A DNA stretch of 64,000 bases from an uncultured Cytophagales bacterium (GCA_913057175.1 CAJXNP010000005.1:248001-312000); one strand, 5' to 3'; numbered from the stretch's first letter, positions 26,167-34,690 are shown. Notes: generated by a model not told the origin, from the letters alone. Numbers and translations are program-made.

Positions 26167-26174
26167 CAAAATTA
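26167..26174 (-). promoter_or_regulatory. Candidate -7 promoter box of rimO
   Basis: On the minus strand the box reads TAATTTTG (TAnnTTTG). A near -33 match (CTTG, one base off TTTG) lies 18 bp upstream at 26193-26196, a spacing typical of Bacteroidota promoters. The ATG is 22 bp downstream. Confidence 0.5.
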
Positions 26175-26819
26175 TAAAATGATTGTGACACTCAAGCGTT
26201 TGAATGAGTAATTGTTGAAATAAAGCGGATCAGAGATGTTGGAAGTTGATTGCATAATGGGATTAGAAAAGACAGGGCTAATATTCCGGAATTATTCTTA
26301 AAATAAATTTCTGTCATCTGACTAAATTTAGAAAGGGTCAAAAAAAGCACTAATGCGACAATTTAAGAGGGGTATTATTAGATTATAGGAAAACACACTC
26401 GTATTCCGAAGCCCTAACAATGGCAAATTCCCCTCCTTGGAGCAGGGCTGTTCCATTCTATGACATTGTTAAATTTTAACCTGCAAAAAACACAGATATT
26501 CTCCGCCAGCCGGCGGATGAAGGGGTATGTCAAATCTAAAAAAAAGTTTTTTGCATGTTAAAATTCTAGAATTCAACATCCGCACTCCTTGGAGGGTTCA
26601 ATGCTATTAAGTTAAGACAATTTTGTGTCCCTCTCTCGGAGAGGGTTAGGGAGAGGTCGTAAAGAAATCCCTTAGCTTAATAGCATTGTGGAGGGGTTAG
26701 GGGTGGGGTTTTTACCAAATGTCTAAAACATTAGATGTTTTCACGGATGTCAGTAGAAATAAATAAGCTTTTGGTTTTATGACGCCCCTGCAGGGCTTTG
26801 CCGTTGCATGTTCACGTAA

Positions 26820-26870
26820 CGTAGGGCTGAACCACGCTTTCGCTCGAAGCTTTAGCGTGGACGCCCTACG
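26820..26870. repeat. Long two-part hairpin
   Basis: Outer arms CGTAGGGC (26820-26827) and GCCCTACG (26863-26870), inner arms CCACGCT (26832-26838) and AGCGTGG (26854-26860) around a loop that includes TTCGCTCGAAGC. Not near a gene end; probably a dispersed palindromic repeat. Confidence 0.7.
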
Positions 26871-27041
26871 CTAATGATGCCGCTCCTTTGGAGCTTAATT
26901 CCCTTAAGTTAACGAATGTGATCCAACCATGAAGGTGGGGTTCTGATGATTCGTATATAAATACGGGAAAATATATCTACCCTGCACCCGAGCATTATTT
27001 AGGAACCAGCAACCAGTATCCAGCAACAAGAAATCACCCCA

Positions 27042-27120
27042 CCTTCGCCAAGGCTACGGCGGACAGGCAAATCACCCAATCACCCCTCCTTCGCTAAAGC
27101 TACGGCGGACAGGCAAATCA
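27042..27120. repeat. Two direct copies of a ~33-bp word
   Basis: Copies at about 27042-27074 and 27088-27120 share CTACGGCGGACAGGCAAATC preceded by CCTTCGC(C/T)AA(G/A)G. They lie about 80 bp before the lipoprotein gene. Confidence 0.7.
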
Positions 27121-27201
27121 ACAAATAAACCAATATGCATTTCTCATGGGCGTTTCATTAATTTGGGTAAATTTGCGGGCAGATTTTTTAATGAACAGAG
27201 T

Positions 27202-27705
27202 TTGAAGAAAACCTATCAAATAGTACTATTCATCTTCCTTTTAGGCATTTGGTCGTGTGATGTGGAGGATTGTATCTCTACGAAGAAAAGTAGCATGACC
27301 GTACAGTTTTACAGCGCAGAATATGATATTCCCTTTCCTATGGCTGCAATCAGAGGTTGGGCGGAAAGTAATGATTCAATTTTATTTGATACTGTTTATG
27401 TTGAAGGCTTTAACTTCCAATTGAATCCTGCTACAAATTCAACAAAGTATTTCATCGATTATCAGCCATACGAAATTGATACGGTACAATTTGACCCGGT
27501 TGACGTTGATACAACCTGGCTTGATCCTGTATCCCGTTTTTTTGAAGTAGGGTATGATCGGCGACAGCGAATTATCACTCCCGATTGTGGAGTCGAACAA
27601 TCATTTTATAATCTGGAGATACTGGATCACGATTTTCCGGGCATCATCATCGAAAACGATACCGTAGACCGATACATCGAAGTGAATGCTAAAATATATT
27701 TTTAA
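27202..27705 (+). CDS. DUF6452-like lipoprotein
   Basis: Exported lipoprotein of ~167 residues resembling the DUF6452 family. From the TTG at 27202 the N-terminus is KKTYQIVLFIFLLGIWSC, a good SPII signal with the lipid-modified Cys followed by DVED, an acidic stretch like the surface-export signal of Bacteroidota lipoproteins; the frame is open further upstream to a TTG at 27163 but that adds a non-signal segment. The mature part starts with EDCISTKKSSMTVQFYS, the family's layout. The next gene overlaps its end by 20 bp, and the same DUF6452-DUF6048 gene order is typical of Bacteroidota. Function unknown. Confidence 0.75.
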   Translation: MKKTYQIVLFIFLLGIWSCDVEDCISTKKSSMTVQFYSAEYDIPFPMAAIRGWAESNDSILFDTVYVEGFNFQLNPATNSTKYFIDYQPYEIDTVQFDPVDVDTTWLDPVSRFFEVGYDRRQRIITPDCGVEQSFYNLEILDHDFPGIIIENDTVDRYIEVNAKIYF

Positions 27706-28378
27706 CATATCTTTTTGCCTGTTAGCGTTTTTCCAGGTCAATGGACAAGGCGATAAGTATGTTCCATCGGCATTGAGACTCAGCGCTGAGGTGGCCAACT
27801 TCGGATATTCCCTTTTAAAGGATAATTACGATACATGGGAATTTGAAGCCGATGTTGATTTTGACCGTTATTTTCTGGTCGTGGACTATGGATATGCCCG
27901 CTATTCATTGAATGAACCATATTTTCAATACGAGGGAGAAGGCAATTATTTCAGGGTAGGTCCGGACGTTAACTTTATCAAAAGCCGGCGATTGTTAAAT
28001 TTTCTGGCATTTGGTTTCCGATATGCACACAGCAACTTCAGGGAGGACCTTACTTATTCTACCTACAATTCCCTGGAGCCCGAAACCTCCTGGCCAGAAG
28101 AAAGCTTGTCCTATTCGGAAAGTGGAATTAAAGGAAGGTGGTTTGAGATGAATACCAGCCTGAAAGCCAATATTTTCAATAATTTTTACATGGGATTTAC
28201 CGTGCGCTATAAGCTGCTACCTAGCAGCATAAAGACCGGTACTTTTTCCACCTACTACATTCCCGGATTTGGCAAGTGGGTCAATAACAGCAATTGGGGA
28301 TTGAGCTACTATGTATCCTACCGAATTCCCTTCCGAAAGAAAAAGCAGGTAAATATTTTGGATCAGATTGGTAATTGA
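27686..28378 (+). CDS. DUF6048-like outer-membrane protein
   Basis: 230-residue exported protein with signal peptide (KYIFNISFCLLAFFQVNGQ). The mature part begins YVPSALRLSAEVANFGYSL and contains FEADVDFDRYFLVVDYGYAR and NYFRVGPDVNF, layouts I associate with the DUF6048 family, with alternating strands suggesting a beta-barrel. It begins 20 bp inside the end of the DUF6452-like gene, so the two are translated from one message and probably act together at the outer membrane. No biochemical function is known to me. Confidence 0.78.
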   Translation: MLKYIFNISFCLLAFFQVNGQGDKYVPSALRLSAEVANFGYSLLKDNYDTWEFEADVDFDRYFLVVDYGYARYSLNEPYFQYEGEGNYFRVGPDVNFIKSRRLLNFLAFGFRYAHSNFREDLTYSTYNSLEPETSWPEESLSYSESGIKGRWFEMNTSLKANIFNNFYMGFTVRYKLLPSSIKTGTFSTYYIPGFGKWVNNSNWGLSYYVSYRIPFRKKKQVNILDQIGN

Positions 28379-28418
28379 ACTGATTCCCGTGCCACATTTT
28401 CATAACCGTGGTTTGTCC

Positions 28419-28663
28419 CCCCATAACCGTGGTTTGTCCCCCGACAAACCACCACTATAAAAGCACGTCATCACATCATAGATAGGAGAACCAACTTAAA
28501 GTTTCATCTTCAGTTAGTCGCAATCGTGACGAGCAGCTGAATGGCCAGCGCTCCTTCCATTGTCTGAATTGGGATTTATTGGATGAATGGATGATTGGAT
28601 TGGTTCACGCGGATTTCCTGATAGGCAAAATCCCCCCTTGAGGGGGGCAAGGGGGGTGTACTT
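28419..28663. repeat. Long composite intergenic repeat, copy A
   Basis: Contains, in order: CATAACCGTGGTTTGTCCCC (preceded by an extra partial copy at 28401), its complement ACAAACCACCACTATAAAAG, the word CGTGACGAGCAGCTGAATGG, ATTGTCTGAATTGGGATT, and a G/C hairpin CCCCCCTTGAGGGGGG followed by CAAGGGGGGTGTACT. The same order occurs in copy B at 28992-29285. Blocks of it recur at 30740-30800 and 32560-33250. Confidence 0.85.
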
Positions 28664-28991
28664 GGGTTCCTCACATCAGAATTAGCTGCAAATCCCAGGG
28701 ACTTCTTTGGAGCATCTGATGACAACGAGCATTCATGAAAGTTTTCGCACATAGGATGATAGCTTTTAGAAGGATGAATTTAACTTCCTGGCGCGAACAT
28801 CCTCGTTCGTGCCCATTCTCCAGGTATGAATGTGATCATTGGTTTTTCCAGCTTATATGAAGTTCATTTTCTTTTGCTCACACCCTCTGGTCTTAGCGTC
28901 TCGCTGAGACCAACAACTATTTTGCTTCTGTTTATCTACCTATGAAGTTTTTTATTTAACCTATAATTGGTGGAATTTAGAAAAAGAAAAA

Positions 28992-29285
28992 GTCCATAAC
29001 CGTGGTTTGTCCCCCGACAAACCACCACTATAAAAGCACGTCAGCACGTCATAGATAGGAGAACCACAAGCGATAGCGGTGGTGCGACGGGGTCCTGCCC
29101 GCCGTACTTTAGCCTTTGTCGCTGGCAGGCGGGGATCTCGTTAATCGTGACGAGCAGCTGAATGGCCAGCACCCCTTCCATTGTCTGAATTGGGATTTGT
29201 TGGATTTTGGGATGATTGGATTGGTTCACGCGGATTTCCTGATTAGCAAAATCCCCCCTTGAGGGGGGCAAGGGGGGTGTACTTC
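28992..29285. repeat. Long composite intergenic repeat, copy B
   Basis: Second copy of 28419-28663, with an extra ~60-bp block near 29065-29135 (AGCGATAGCGGTGGTG and a CTGCCCGCCGTA word) absent from copy A. It ends right at the stop codon of the minus-strand gene at 29291. Confidence 0.85.
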
Positions 29286-29290
29286 TAGAT

Positions 29291-29623
29291 TCAAATGCTA
29301 CTAACCTTCCTCCTCCCCAGCCATCCATTCGCCAGCATGGCGAGGATGAGGGTGATGAGCGTGCCGTAACCCCAGAGGAAATAAGTGTCGAATTTCTTCT
29401 CCAGTTTGGCAAACTGCTGGGTGAGATGGCCGAACCTGATCTGCGTCAGCTCACTGGTTTCTTCCTGCTGTGTTTCCAGGTCGGAGAGTCGCTGCTCGAT
29501 CAGCTCCATTTTCACCTCCAGGTGCTGACAGCAGGAAGGAGGCATGGATGCATGGTCATTGGCGAAGAGATATTGAGAATAGCATATAACGGCGAGTAAC
29601 GTAATTAAAATGCGCTTTTTCAT
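29291..29623 (-). CDS. Small exported coiled-coil protein with C-terminal membrane anchor
   Basis: 110 residues: signal peptide (KKRILITLLAVICYSQYLFA), a paired-Cys segment (PPSCCQHLEVK), a coiled coil at ~35-80 (LIEQRLSDLETQQEETSEL), then a hydrophobic helix (WGYGTLITLILAMLANGWLG) and a short basic end. The arrangement suggests a periplasmic protein tethered to the inner membrane, possibly oligomeric. No named family recognised. It lies downstream of the HU-like gene on the same strand, separated by a terminator-like hairpin. Confidence 0.65.
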   Translation of the reverse strand: MKKRILITLLAVICYSQYLFANDHASMPPSCCQHLEVKMELIEQRLSDLETQQEETSELTQIRFGHLTQQFAKLEKKFDTYFLWGYGTLITLILAMLANGWLGRRKVSSI

Positions 29624-29671
29624 GACGGTAAAAATTTAAAGGATGGAACAAATAACTTCGAAAAAGCAGCC

Positions 29672-29695
29672 CCGGTGGGAGGGAGCCCCCACCGG
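29672..29695 (-). terminator. Intrinsic terminator downstream of the HU-like gene
   Basis: An 8-bp GC-rich inverted repeat (CCGGTGGG / CCCACCGG, 8-nt loop). On the minus strand it is followed shortly by a run of five Ts, 23 bp after the stop of the gene ending at 29718. Confidence 0.65.
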
Positions 29696-29717
29696 AACCA
29701 CAGCCTACTTAGAAAGT

Positions 29718-30104
29718 TCAGCCGGAGATCTTTTCAAAAAAGATGTCCCTGAACTTGTTTTTCAGCTTTTTGGAAGGCAGAAACCGAAGATAGATCTTCT
29801 TGAACTTCGATTCGTTGACATCCTCTTCGGTGTCAGAACCTTCGCTGGAAGCTGAAAGGTAAAAGGTGCCCAATGAACCAAAATTGACTCCTCTGCCCTG
29901 AAGCAATTGCTTGGGAACCAGGCGGATCAAAGATTCCAGCACAGCCAACACATCGGGTGGATTGACGGTGGAATAATCGGAGATCGTATCCACCATGCTG
30001 TCGAGGGTGACCGTTTCGGTTCGTTTGATGGTTGGATAGAATTTACGGGGTTGAGTGATATCCCTTGGATCTGGTCGCTCAACAATACTATACTTTACTG
30101 ACAT
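29718..30104 (-). CDS. HU-family DNA-binding protein (Bacteroidota HU-HIG type)
   Basis: 128-residue histone-like protein of the HU-HIG type found in Bacteroidota. The start MSVKYSIVERPDPRDITQPRKFYP is typical, followed by the HU helix-turn segment (VDTISDYSTVNPPDVLAVLESLIRL), GVNFGSLGTFYLSASSEGSDTEED and the C-terminal KFKKIYLRFLPSKKLK. It probably binds DNA non-specifically or at bent sites as a nucleoid protein; these members are often found next to mobile or variable regions. Upstream of it (330 bp) is a 22-bp periodic array. A terminator-like hairpin follows the gene. Confidence 0.85.
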   Translation of the reverse strand: MSVKYSIVERPDPRDITQPRKFYPTIKRTETVTLDSMVDTISDYSTVNPPDVLAVLESLIRLVPKQLLQGRGVNFGSLGTFYLSASSEGSDTEEDVNESKFKKIYLRFLPSKKLKNKFRDIFFEKISG

Positions 30105-30971
30105 AATAGTTGAATTTAGAAATGAATAAAATTGAAATTGATGGTAATCCTGAGCCGGTCAATTGGGATCAGGACATAGCCTTCCCTTTAATCGGAAAGT
30201 AATGGATGGTTTCAGAAACCGGCGCTCAAAAAGTTATAACTTGAATAGAAGTAAAAGTCGGTACGAGGGGGATCTCTCAGGGACTTGATAACATCTACTT
30301 TATACTACGATAAAAACCACACGAAAGATTGATCTTTAACCAAATAAAATTTGCCTGAAATGTTAAAATATGTTAAAAAATATCGATCAAAGCCCTTCTA
30401 ACCCTTGAAATCTTTGTTTTTCCGAGATTTGAAGTTTGATACGGTCAACTTTATATTTTAATACGGTCAACTTTCGAAAGTTAACCGGTTAACTTTTTGG
30501 TTTGATACGGTTAACTTTTCAGAGTTGAGCGGTTGACTTTTCAAGGATAATTTCCGCACTATTTAATTGAGAATTAACTACCGGAATTTTGGTTGTTTTC
30601 TTTTCTTATTGGACTCCCGACGATTCCTAACTTCCGTAATAACTGTCTGTGTGCAGTAGGCAGGAATGTCGAGGCAAGTTATGATTACGCTGATTAACTG
30701 AAAACTTTGAAAAACCCACTGTACCTTCACCGTCATCACGAGGAGAACCATAAGCGATAGCGGTGGTGTGACGTGGTGATCTCGTAAATCGTGACTTGAA
30801 GTTTCTTTTGCTAACAATTGTCGATGCATTCAAGAACGAGATCGCCACGTCACTCCGCTGCTCTATGTTCCTACCAATGACGTTGAGATTGTTGTTTTTG
30901 TCTCTAAGCGGGGTCTATCGGGACGACCCTGCGAGTGATGGATGGAACCAGAAGAAGTTCCTGTGAGATTC
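30105..30971. other. Intergenic region upstream of the HU-like gene
   Basis: No supported gene in 867 bp. It includes the 22-bp periodic array (30441-30550) and, at about 30738-30800, another partial copy of the composite repeat seen at 28992-29285 (GGAGAACCATAAGCGATAGC and the CGTGAC word). Short open frames over the latter are repeat sequence. Confidence 0.6.
30441..30550. repeat. Five iterations of a 22-bp repeat (iteron-like array)
   Basis: Units start at 30441, 30463, 30485, 30507 and 30529, exactly 22 bp apart. Each begins [A/C/G]CGGT[C/T][A/G]ACTTT, followed by a variable A/T-rich 10 bp. Around unit 3 the sequence is palindromic (AAAGTTAACCGGTTAACTTT, 30477-30496). Two helical turns of spacing places every core on the same DNA face, as for protein-binding iterons or operators. 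It lies ~340 bp upstream of the HU-like gene. Confidence 0.9.
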
Positions 30972-32081
30972 CTATTTTCCAACAAAAAGTTCTTTCGTTT
31001 CACCGCTGTCTACATTTCTTACTTTAATGCGATAACTGTCGGAATCCAAATCTAAGTAAAAATATCCGTAGGATGCGTTTAACTCCGATGCCGGATAAAT
31101 CAGATCTACCTTATCTTTTTCGCTGTAAAAATCCTTTAGCTTGATATTATAATCTGAGTGCTTACTACCAGCACCACTAACGATTAAATGAAATCTGTTT
31201 TTATATTCCGGTTTAGAAGAAACCCAATATTGTAAATTGTGTTCATGGCCTGCTACATAAATGAGCTTCCTTTCAGTACCTTCGTTTAAAAATTTTTCTA
31301 TTGATTGTATCAGAGGTGTTTTGTACTTTTTTTGAAAACTGGCACTTCTGATATCCTGGCTAAACAAATGATATGGCGTTATGCTTCGCAACATGAGTGT
31401 TGAAACCACCTGACCGACACTTTGTAACAAAAGTCTTAATGGGAGCTTCTTAGCCCCATGACCACCCACACTTTGAACAGGATGATGCGCAGCCAGAATA
31501 ATGTTTTTATTCTCACTCATATTAAGTAATGAATCTAACTCCTGCCAAAAAGAAGCTCTGACCTGATCACGATCCGTGTTTGGAGGGCCAACCTTATTAC
31601 CATGCAAAAACCATTGTGAATCAATAAAAACGATTGCCCAATCATCATTAAGCTTCAGTTTAACAGGTCCCGGACCGGCCAACTTAGGATAAAGTTCGGC
31701 ATTTATGTCATAAGAACTTGCCCGATCGGTTATGTATTGGTCCTGGTTTAATATTCTCTGATATCCTTTGCGCTTATTTTGCATCCAATCATGATTGCCG
31801 GGAACAAAATATCCGTCACCATCGGTTTCTGAAATCAGATTAATTTGATTGTTCAAACCAGGATAGTTTTCAAGTGGATCTTTAACCCCGGCTGGATATA
31901 AATTGTCACCTAAAAAAAGGACGATCCCATTTGAGTTATCCATCCTGGAAAACTCATTTTTAATATCATCATAAACCAAACTTTCATTTTCGCCACCATC
32001 CCCAATCAAAAAAATTCTAAAGCTTTGAGCACGAATGCAATGTGAGAATAGGATGGAGATAGTCAGGATTAGAATTTTCAT
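30972..32081 (-). CDS. Exported calcineurin-like metallophosphoesterase
   Basis: 369-residue phosphoesterase with signal peptide (KILILTISILFSHCIRAQ). The dimetal signature is complete: an Asp segment at LIGDGGE, VLFLGDNLYP, VPGNHDW, a histidine at ILAAHHPV and VAGHEHNLQYW. The layout (GDG..., GDNLYP, GNHDW) resembles purple-acid-phosphatase-like tartrate-resistant phosphatases. It probably works in the periplasm or at the outer membrane; its substrate is unknown. It stands alone, with repeat-filled intergenic DNA on both sides. Confidence 0.92.
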   Translation of the reverse strand: MKILILTISILFSHCIRAQSFRIFLIGDGGENESLVYDDIKNEFSRMDNSNGIVLFLGDNLYPAGVKDPLENYPGLNNQINLISETDGDGYFVPGNHDWMQNKRKGYQRILNQDQYITDRASSYDINAELYPKLAGPGPVKLKLNDDWAIVFIDSQWFLHGNKVGPPNTDRDQVRASFWQELDSLLNMSENKNIILAAHHPVQSVGGHGAKKLPLRLLLQSVGQVVSTLMLRSITPYHLFSQDIRSASFQKKYKTPLIQSIEKFLNEGTERKLIYVAGHEHNLQYWVSSKPEYKNRFHLIVSGAGSKHSDYNIKLKDFYSEKDKVDLIYPASELNASYGYFYLDLDSDSYRIKVRNVDSGETKELFVGK

Positions 32082-33387
32082 TTTCCAAAAGTGTCGGTTG
32101 AGGAAAATTTATTGTTGAATTGGAAAAAGGTAGGCAAATATAACTTTTATGTCAATACCCTGTCTTCGACATTTTTATCGGTAGGTATATAGATATTCCC
32201 ATCTTTAATTGGGAATATTTTTTTGGCAACCTTGCATTTTATTCTTCACCAACGATTCCTTCCTCGGATAACTCTAACTCCGTTTGCGTAGAACAAAAAA
32301 CAACTAAAAATCGATAATCCCCGGTTTTATACCTGGGTATCCAGCAAACTGCAAAGATTTACTTATTGTCAGAGGCCTCAAAATAATTGACCCTATTCAG
32401 TACTTGGTAAGTTATTTTCTTGGGATCTTTGCCTTGCCTGAAAGGCAGGCCGTAATCCCGATGGCTATCAGGACGGGAATTTCTTTGCTACTTTTATCTG
32501 TACCCCCTTGACGATGTCCTTCCAAATGAGACTTGCTTAGTAGGCAGGAATCTCTTTTATCGTGACGACTATCTCCAATAGTCAGTGCTCCCTCATTGTC
32601 TGAATCAGGATTTGTTGGATTGATGGCCTGCCCGCCGTAGTTTTTGCGGAGGAGGGATGATAGGATTGGTAGAGAAAAAATCCGGTCGATTGATGTTTCC
32701 TGTTTTTCTTGACCTTTGCGTCCCATGATTAAATGTTGCCTAATGATTATTGCAACAAAAGCTAATGAAAAGCCGAAAACCTATGAAAAACTACATCACA
32801 GCCAAACCGTCATTGCGAACGCAACGCAGTGGAGTGTGGCAATCTGGTTAATCGAGACGAATAGTTGGGATGGCCAGCGCTCCCCACATTGTCTGAATTG
32901 GGAATTGTTGGATTTTGGGCTTGTCCGCCGTAGCATTTGCGGAGGAGGAATGATGGGATTGGTAGAGAATAAATCCGGCCGATTGATGTTTCCTGTTTGT
33001 CTTGACCTTTGAGTCCCCTGATTAAATGTTGGTTAATGATTATTGCAACAAAAGCTAATGAAAAGCTGCAAGCCTATGAAAAACTACATCACACCCCTAC
33101 CGTCATTGCGAACGCAACGCAGTGGAGTGTGGCAATCTCATTAATCGAGACAAGTAGCTCAACCGGCCAGTGCTCCCTTCATTGTCTGAATTGGGATTTG
33201 TTGGATTGATGGATGATAGGATTGGTAGCGAACAACTCCAGTAGATTGAGGTCTCCTAATTTGTCATGAACGATGATTCGTTTGATTGCATGAGGACTAT
33301 GACTTTAGATAGAATGGTATTCTCTAACTTTTAAAGTTCCATAATTTTACTTTATTTAGAAGGCGGATTTTTTAATTTTTTAAACTT
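32082..33387. other. Gene-free region with a 293-bp tandem repeat
   Basis: 1.3 kb without a supported gene. The left part (32082-32560) shows no clear signal. From 32562 to about 33275 it is a tandem array (listed separately). Open frames of 66-104 codons here are near-identical because they read the repeat units, and they match nothing I recognise, so I do not call them genes. Confidence 0.65.
32562..33275. repeat. Tandem repeat, ~293-bp unit, about 2.5 copies
   Basis: GATTAAATGTTG recurs at 32727 and 33020, a period of 293 bp, and the following ~250 bp match closely (TAATGATTATTGCAACAAAA, GTCATTGCGAACGCAACGCA, CATTGTCTGAATTGGGA). A partial unit precedes them from 32562. The unit contains the GTCATTGCGAACGCAACGCA...GTGGCAATCT type word common to intergenic repeats in many bacteria. 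Confidence 0.88.
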
Positions 33388-34068
33388 ATGAAGCTGATTA
33401 GATTTTTTACAATTGCTTTTCTCATACTATCATTTTTTTCCTGTGAAAAAGAAGAGGTGATAAAGGATTATCCAACCATACCTGAATTATCTTTTATAAG
33501 TTTTACCATTTCAAATGCTAATGAATATGGAATAGATATACTGATTTTTAGATTCTCTTACAAGGATGGGGATGCTGATTTAGGTTATGTTGATCCTTTT
33601 GTAGAACCATGGATATTTGTTAAGGATGCAAATGACAACTTTATTCATTATGGTACGGTGGATACGCTACCTGCTTATAATTGTCGTGATTGGGGTCTTG
33701 AATATAATGGAAATGAGGGAAAAATGGACACCCTTTACCAGGTTCCCAATCCGGAGGCCACCAATTTTTACATGGATCTTTATGTCTATGAAAATGGGAA
33801 AGAGAAAAAAATAGATTTCCTCCGTGATTTTTGTGCAGCTGGTTTCAATGCCAGATTCAAAGACGTCAATAACCCAAACACATATCCCGGTTTTCCATTT
33901 AAAGTCTATGCCAAAAACCAATTTGAAGGCGAGATGGAGTACAAGTTTCTGACCGGTCTGAGATACATAGTTGGAAATAATCCTTTTAAGTTTAAGATGT
34001 CGGTTCGTGACAATGCGATGAACTTTAGCAATGTCATTGAAACTGAGATTATGGAGTTGGAAATTTAA
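33388..34068 (+). CDS. Lipoprotein of unknown function
   Basis: 226-residue lipoprotein. The signal KLIRFFTIAFLILSFFSC ends in a lipid-modified cysteine followed by EKEE, an acidic patch typical of surface-exposed Bacteroidota lipoproteins. The mature part has a segment FRFSYKDGDADLGYVDP that resembles the YKDGDGDIG layout seen in other Bacteroidota lipoproteins, possibly an Ig-like or Ca-binding turn, and predicted strands throughout. No named family assigned. It is followed closely by a small membrane protein gene on the same strand (24 bp). Confidence 0.75.
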   Translation: MKLIRFFTIAFLILSFFSCEKEEVIKDYPTIPELSFISFTISNANEYGIDILIFRFSYKDGDADLGYVDPFVEPWIFVKDANDNFIHYGTVDTLPAYNCRDWGLEYNGNEGKMDTLYQVPNPEATNFYMDLYVYENGKEKKIDFLRDFCAAGFNARFKDVNNPNTYPGFPFKVYAKNQFEGEMEYKFLTGLRYIVGNNPFKFKMSVRDNAMNFSNVIETEIMELEI

Positions 34069-34092
34069 TTTTAGAAATAATTTTTTATCAAA

Positions 34093-34317
34093 ATGCTACA
34101 AGGTTTATTAATTACCTTACTGTTTTTGTTAGTAATCATTGGAAATATCTTGTGGTTCCGGATGAAAAACACCCTGTCCAATAATGGTTATCGAACCTCA
34201 TTGTTCTGGCACGGAGATGACATAAATAATTTTATCAAACTGATGGTTCAGACAGAAGATCCCGCACTAAAAAAGAAGTACAACAACAACTTTGGTCAAC
34301 CATCCTGGTTTTTGTGA
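34093..34317 (+). CDS. Small membrane protein, with a second helix reached by a -1 frame change
   Basis: 74-residue product: an N-terminal hydrophobic helix (QGLLITLLFLLVIIGNILWF) and a polar region ending ...PALKKKYNNNFGQPSWFL, then stop. In the -1 frame a strongly hydrophobic segment (TILVFVTFVISAICYFFL) runs from 34299 to a TGA at 34371-34373. The two frames meet at an in-phase slippery heptamer A_AAA_AAG (34269-34275). A -1 slip there would give a ~92-residue protein with two membrane helices and a smooth join (DPALKK-EVQQQLW). Alternatively a base was lost from the A run in the genome or assembly. Family unknown. Confidence 0.65.
   Translation: MLQGLLITLLFLLVIIGNILWFRMKNTLSNNGYRTSLFWHGDDINNFIKLMVQTEDPALKKKYNNNFGQPSWFL
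34269..34275 (+). promoter_or_regulatory. Slippery heptamer A_AAA_AAG, candidate -1 frameshift site
   Basis: In the frame of the gene at 34093 the codons are CTA AAA AAG, so the heptamer A_AAA_AAG is in the phase needed for tandem -1 slippage, as at E. coli dnaX. No strong downstream stem was found by eye, so efficiency is uncertain. Confidence 0.45.
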
Positions 34318-34432
34318 CTTTTGTTATTTCTGCTATCTGTTATTTCTTCTTATCAACACAGGATAAAGCATGAATACCGATATATTTAATCTTTCTGAAA
34401 GTTCTTTTTTGTGAATAGAATCATATTTTAAC

Positions 34433-34690
34433 ATGCCCAAAAAGAAAAACCAACCCCCTGAACTCTCTCCCTCCTCCGGCGACCAACCTGGACATATTCC
34501 TGACTCCAGTGAAGGGTCTTATCGATTCACCGAATGGTCAGGAGCTATTGTTTTTTATGCGCTTAACTTCGGCAGAAGGAAGTTCAACTATTACTACCAC
34601 AAGAGGTTTGAGAGAAGGAACTTCTGGATGGGCTGGGTGATTAGGATATTGGTGGTTTTGCTGTTTTTTATTTTGTTTTTGGGAAAGTAA
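34433..34690 (+). CDS. Small protein with C-terminal membrane helix, unknown function
   Basis: 85 residues: a polar, Pro/Ser-rich N-terminus, a Tyr/Arg-rich centre (NFGRRKFNYYYHKRFERRN) and a C-terminal hydrophobic helix (WVIRILVVLLFFILFLGK). It is probably a tail-anchored membrane protein. No family recognised. A decayed copy of its central part lies at 35762-35818, which supports it being a real gene that was once duplicated. It follows the small two-helix protein on the same strand. Confidence 0.65.
   Translation: MPKKKNQPPELSPSSGDQPGHIPDSSEGSYRFTEWSGAIVFYALNFGRRKFNYYYHKRFERRNFWMGWVIRILVVLLFFILFLGK

Larger units (their letters stand above)
26145..27162. other. Gene-free, repeat-rich intergenic kilobase
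   Basis: No coding frame is supported. The stretch contains the rimO promoter box, several short hairpins of the CCCTCC...GGAGGG type (26424-26446, 26497-26530, 26578-26600, 26620-26660), a long hairpin at 26820-26870, and a direct repeat at 27042-27120. The mixture looks like an accumulation of small mobile or selfish repeats rather than a decayed gene. Confidence 0.6.
28379..29290. other. Gene-free intergenic region with a duplicated ~250-bp repeat
   Basis: No supported gene. It holds two long repeat copies (28419-28663 and 28992-29285) and between them a hairpin near 28882-28904 (GGTCT.AGCG / CGCT.AGACC). Nothing else recognisable. Confidence 0.6.

Noticed and set aside
27163-27201. Upstream TTG (27163) as start of the DUF6452-like lipoprotein
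   Set aside because: It would put 13 residues before a normal basic n-region of the SPII signal; the TTG at 27202 gives a cleaner signal peptide.
30441-30550. Possible CRISPR array
   Set aside because: The repeat core is ~12 bp with a 10-bp variable part and only five units; too short for repeats and spacers, and no cas genes are in the window.
32412-33209. Three open frames of 66-104 codons
   Set aside because: Two are near-copies because they read successive units of the 293-bp repeat; none has a signal, domain or conserved start.
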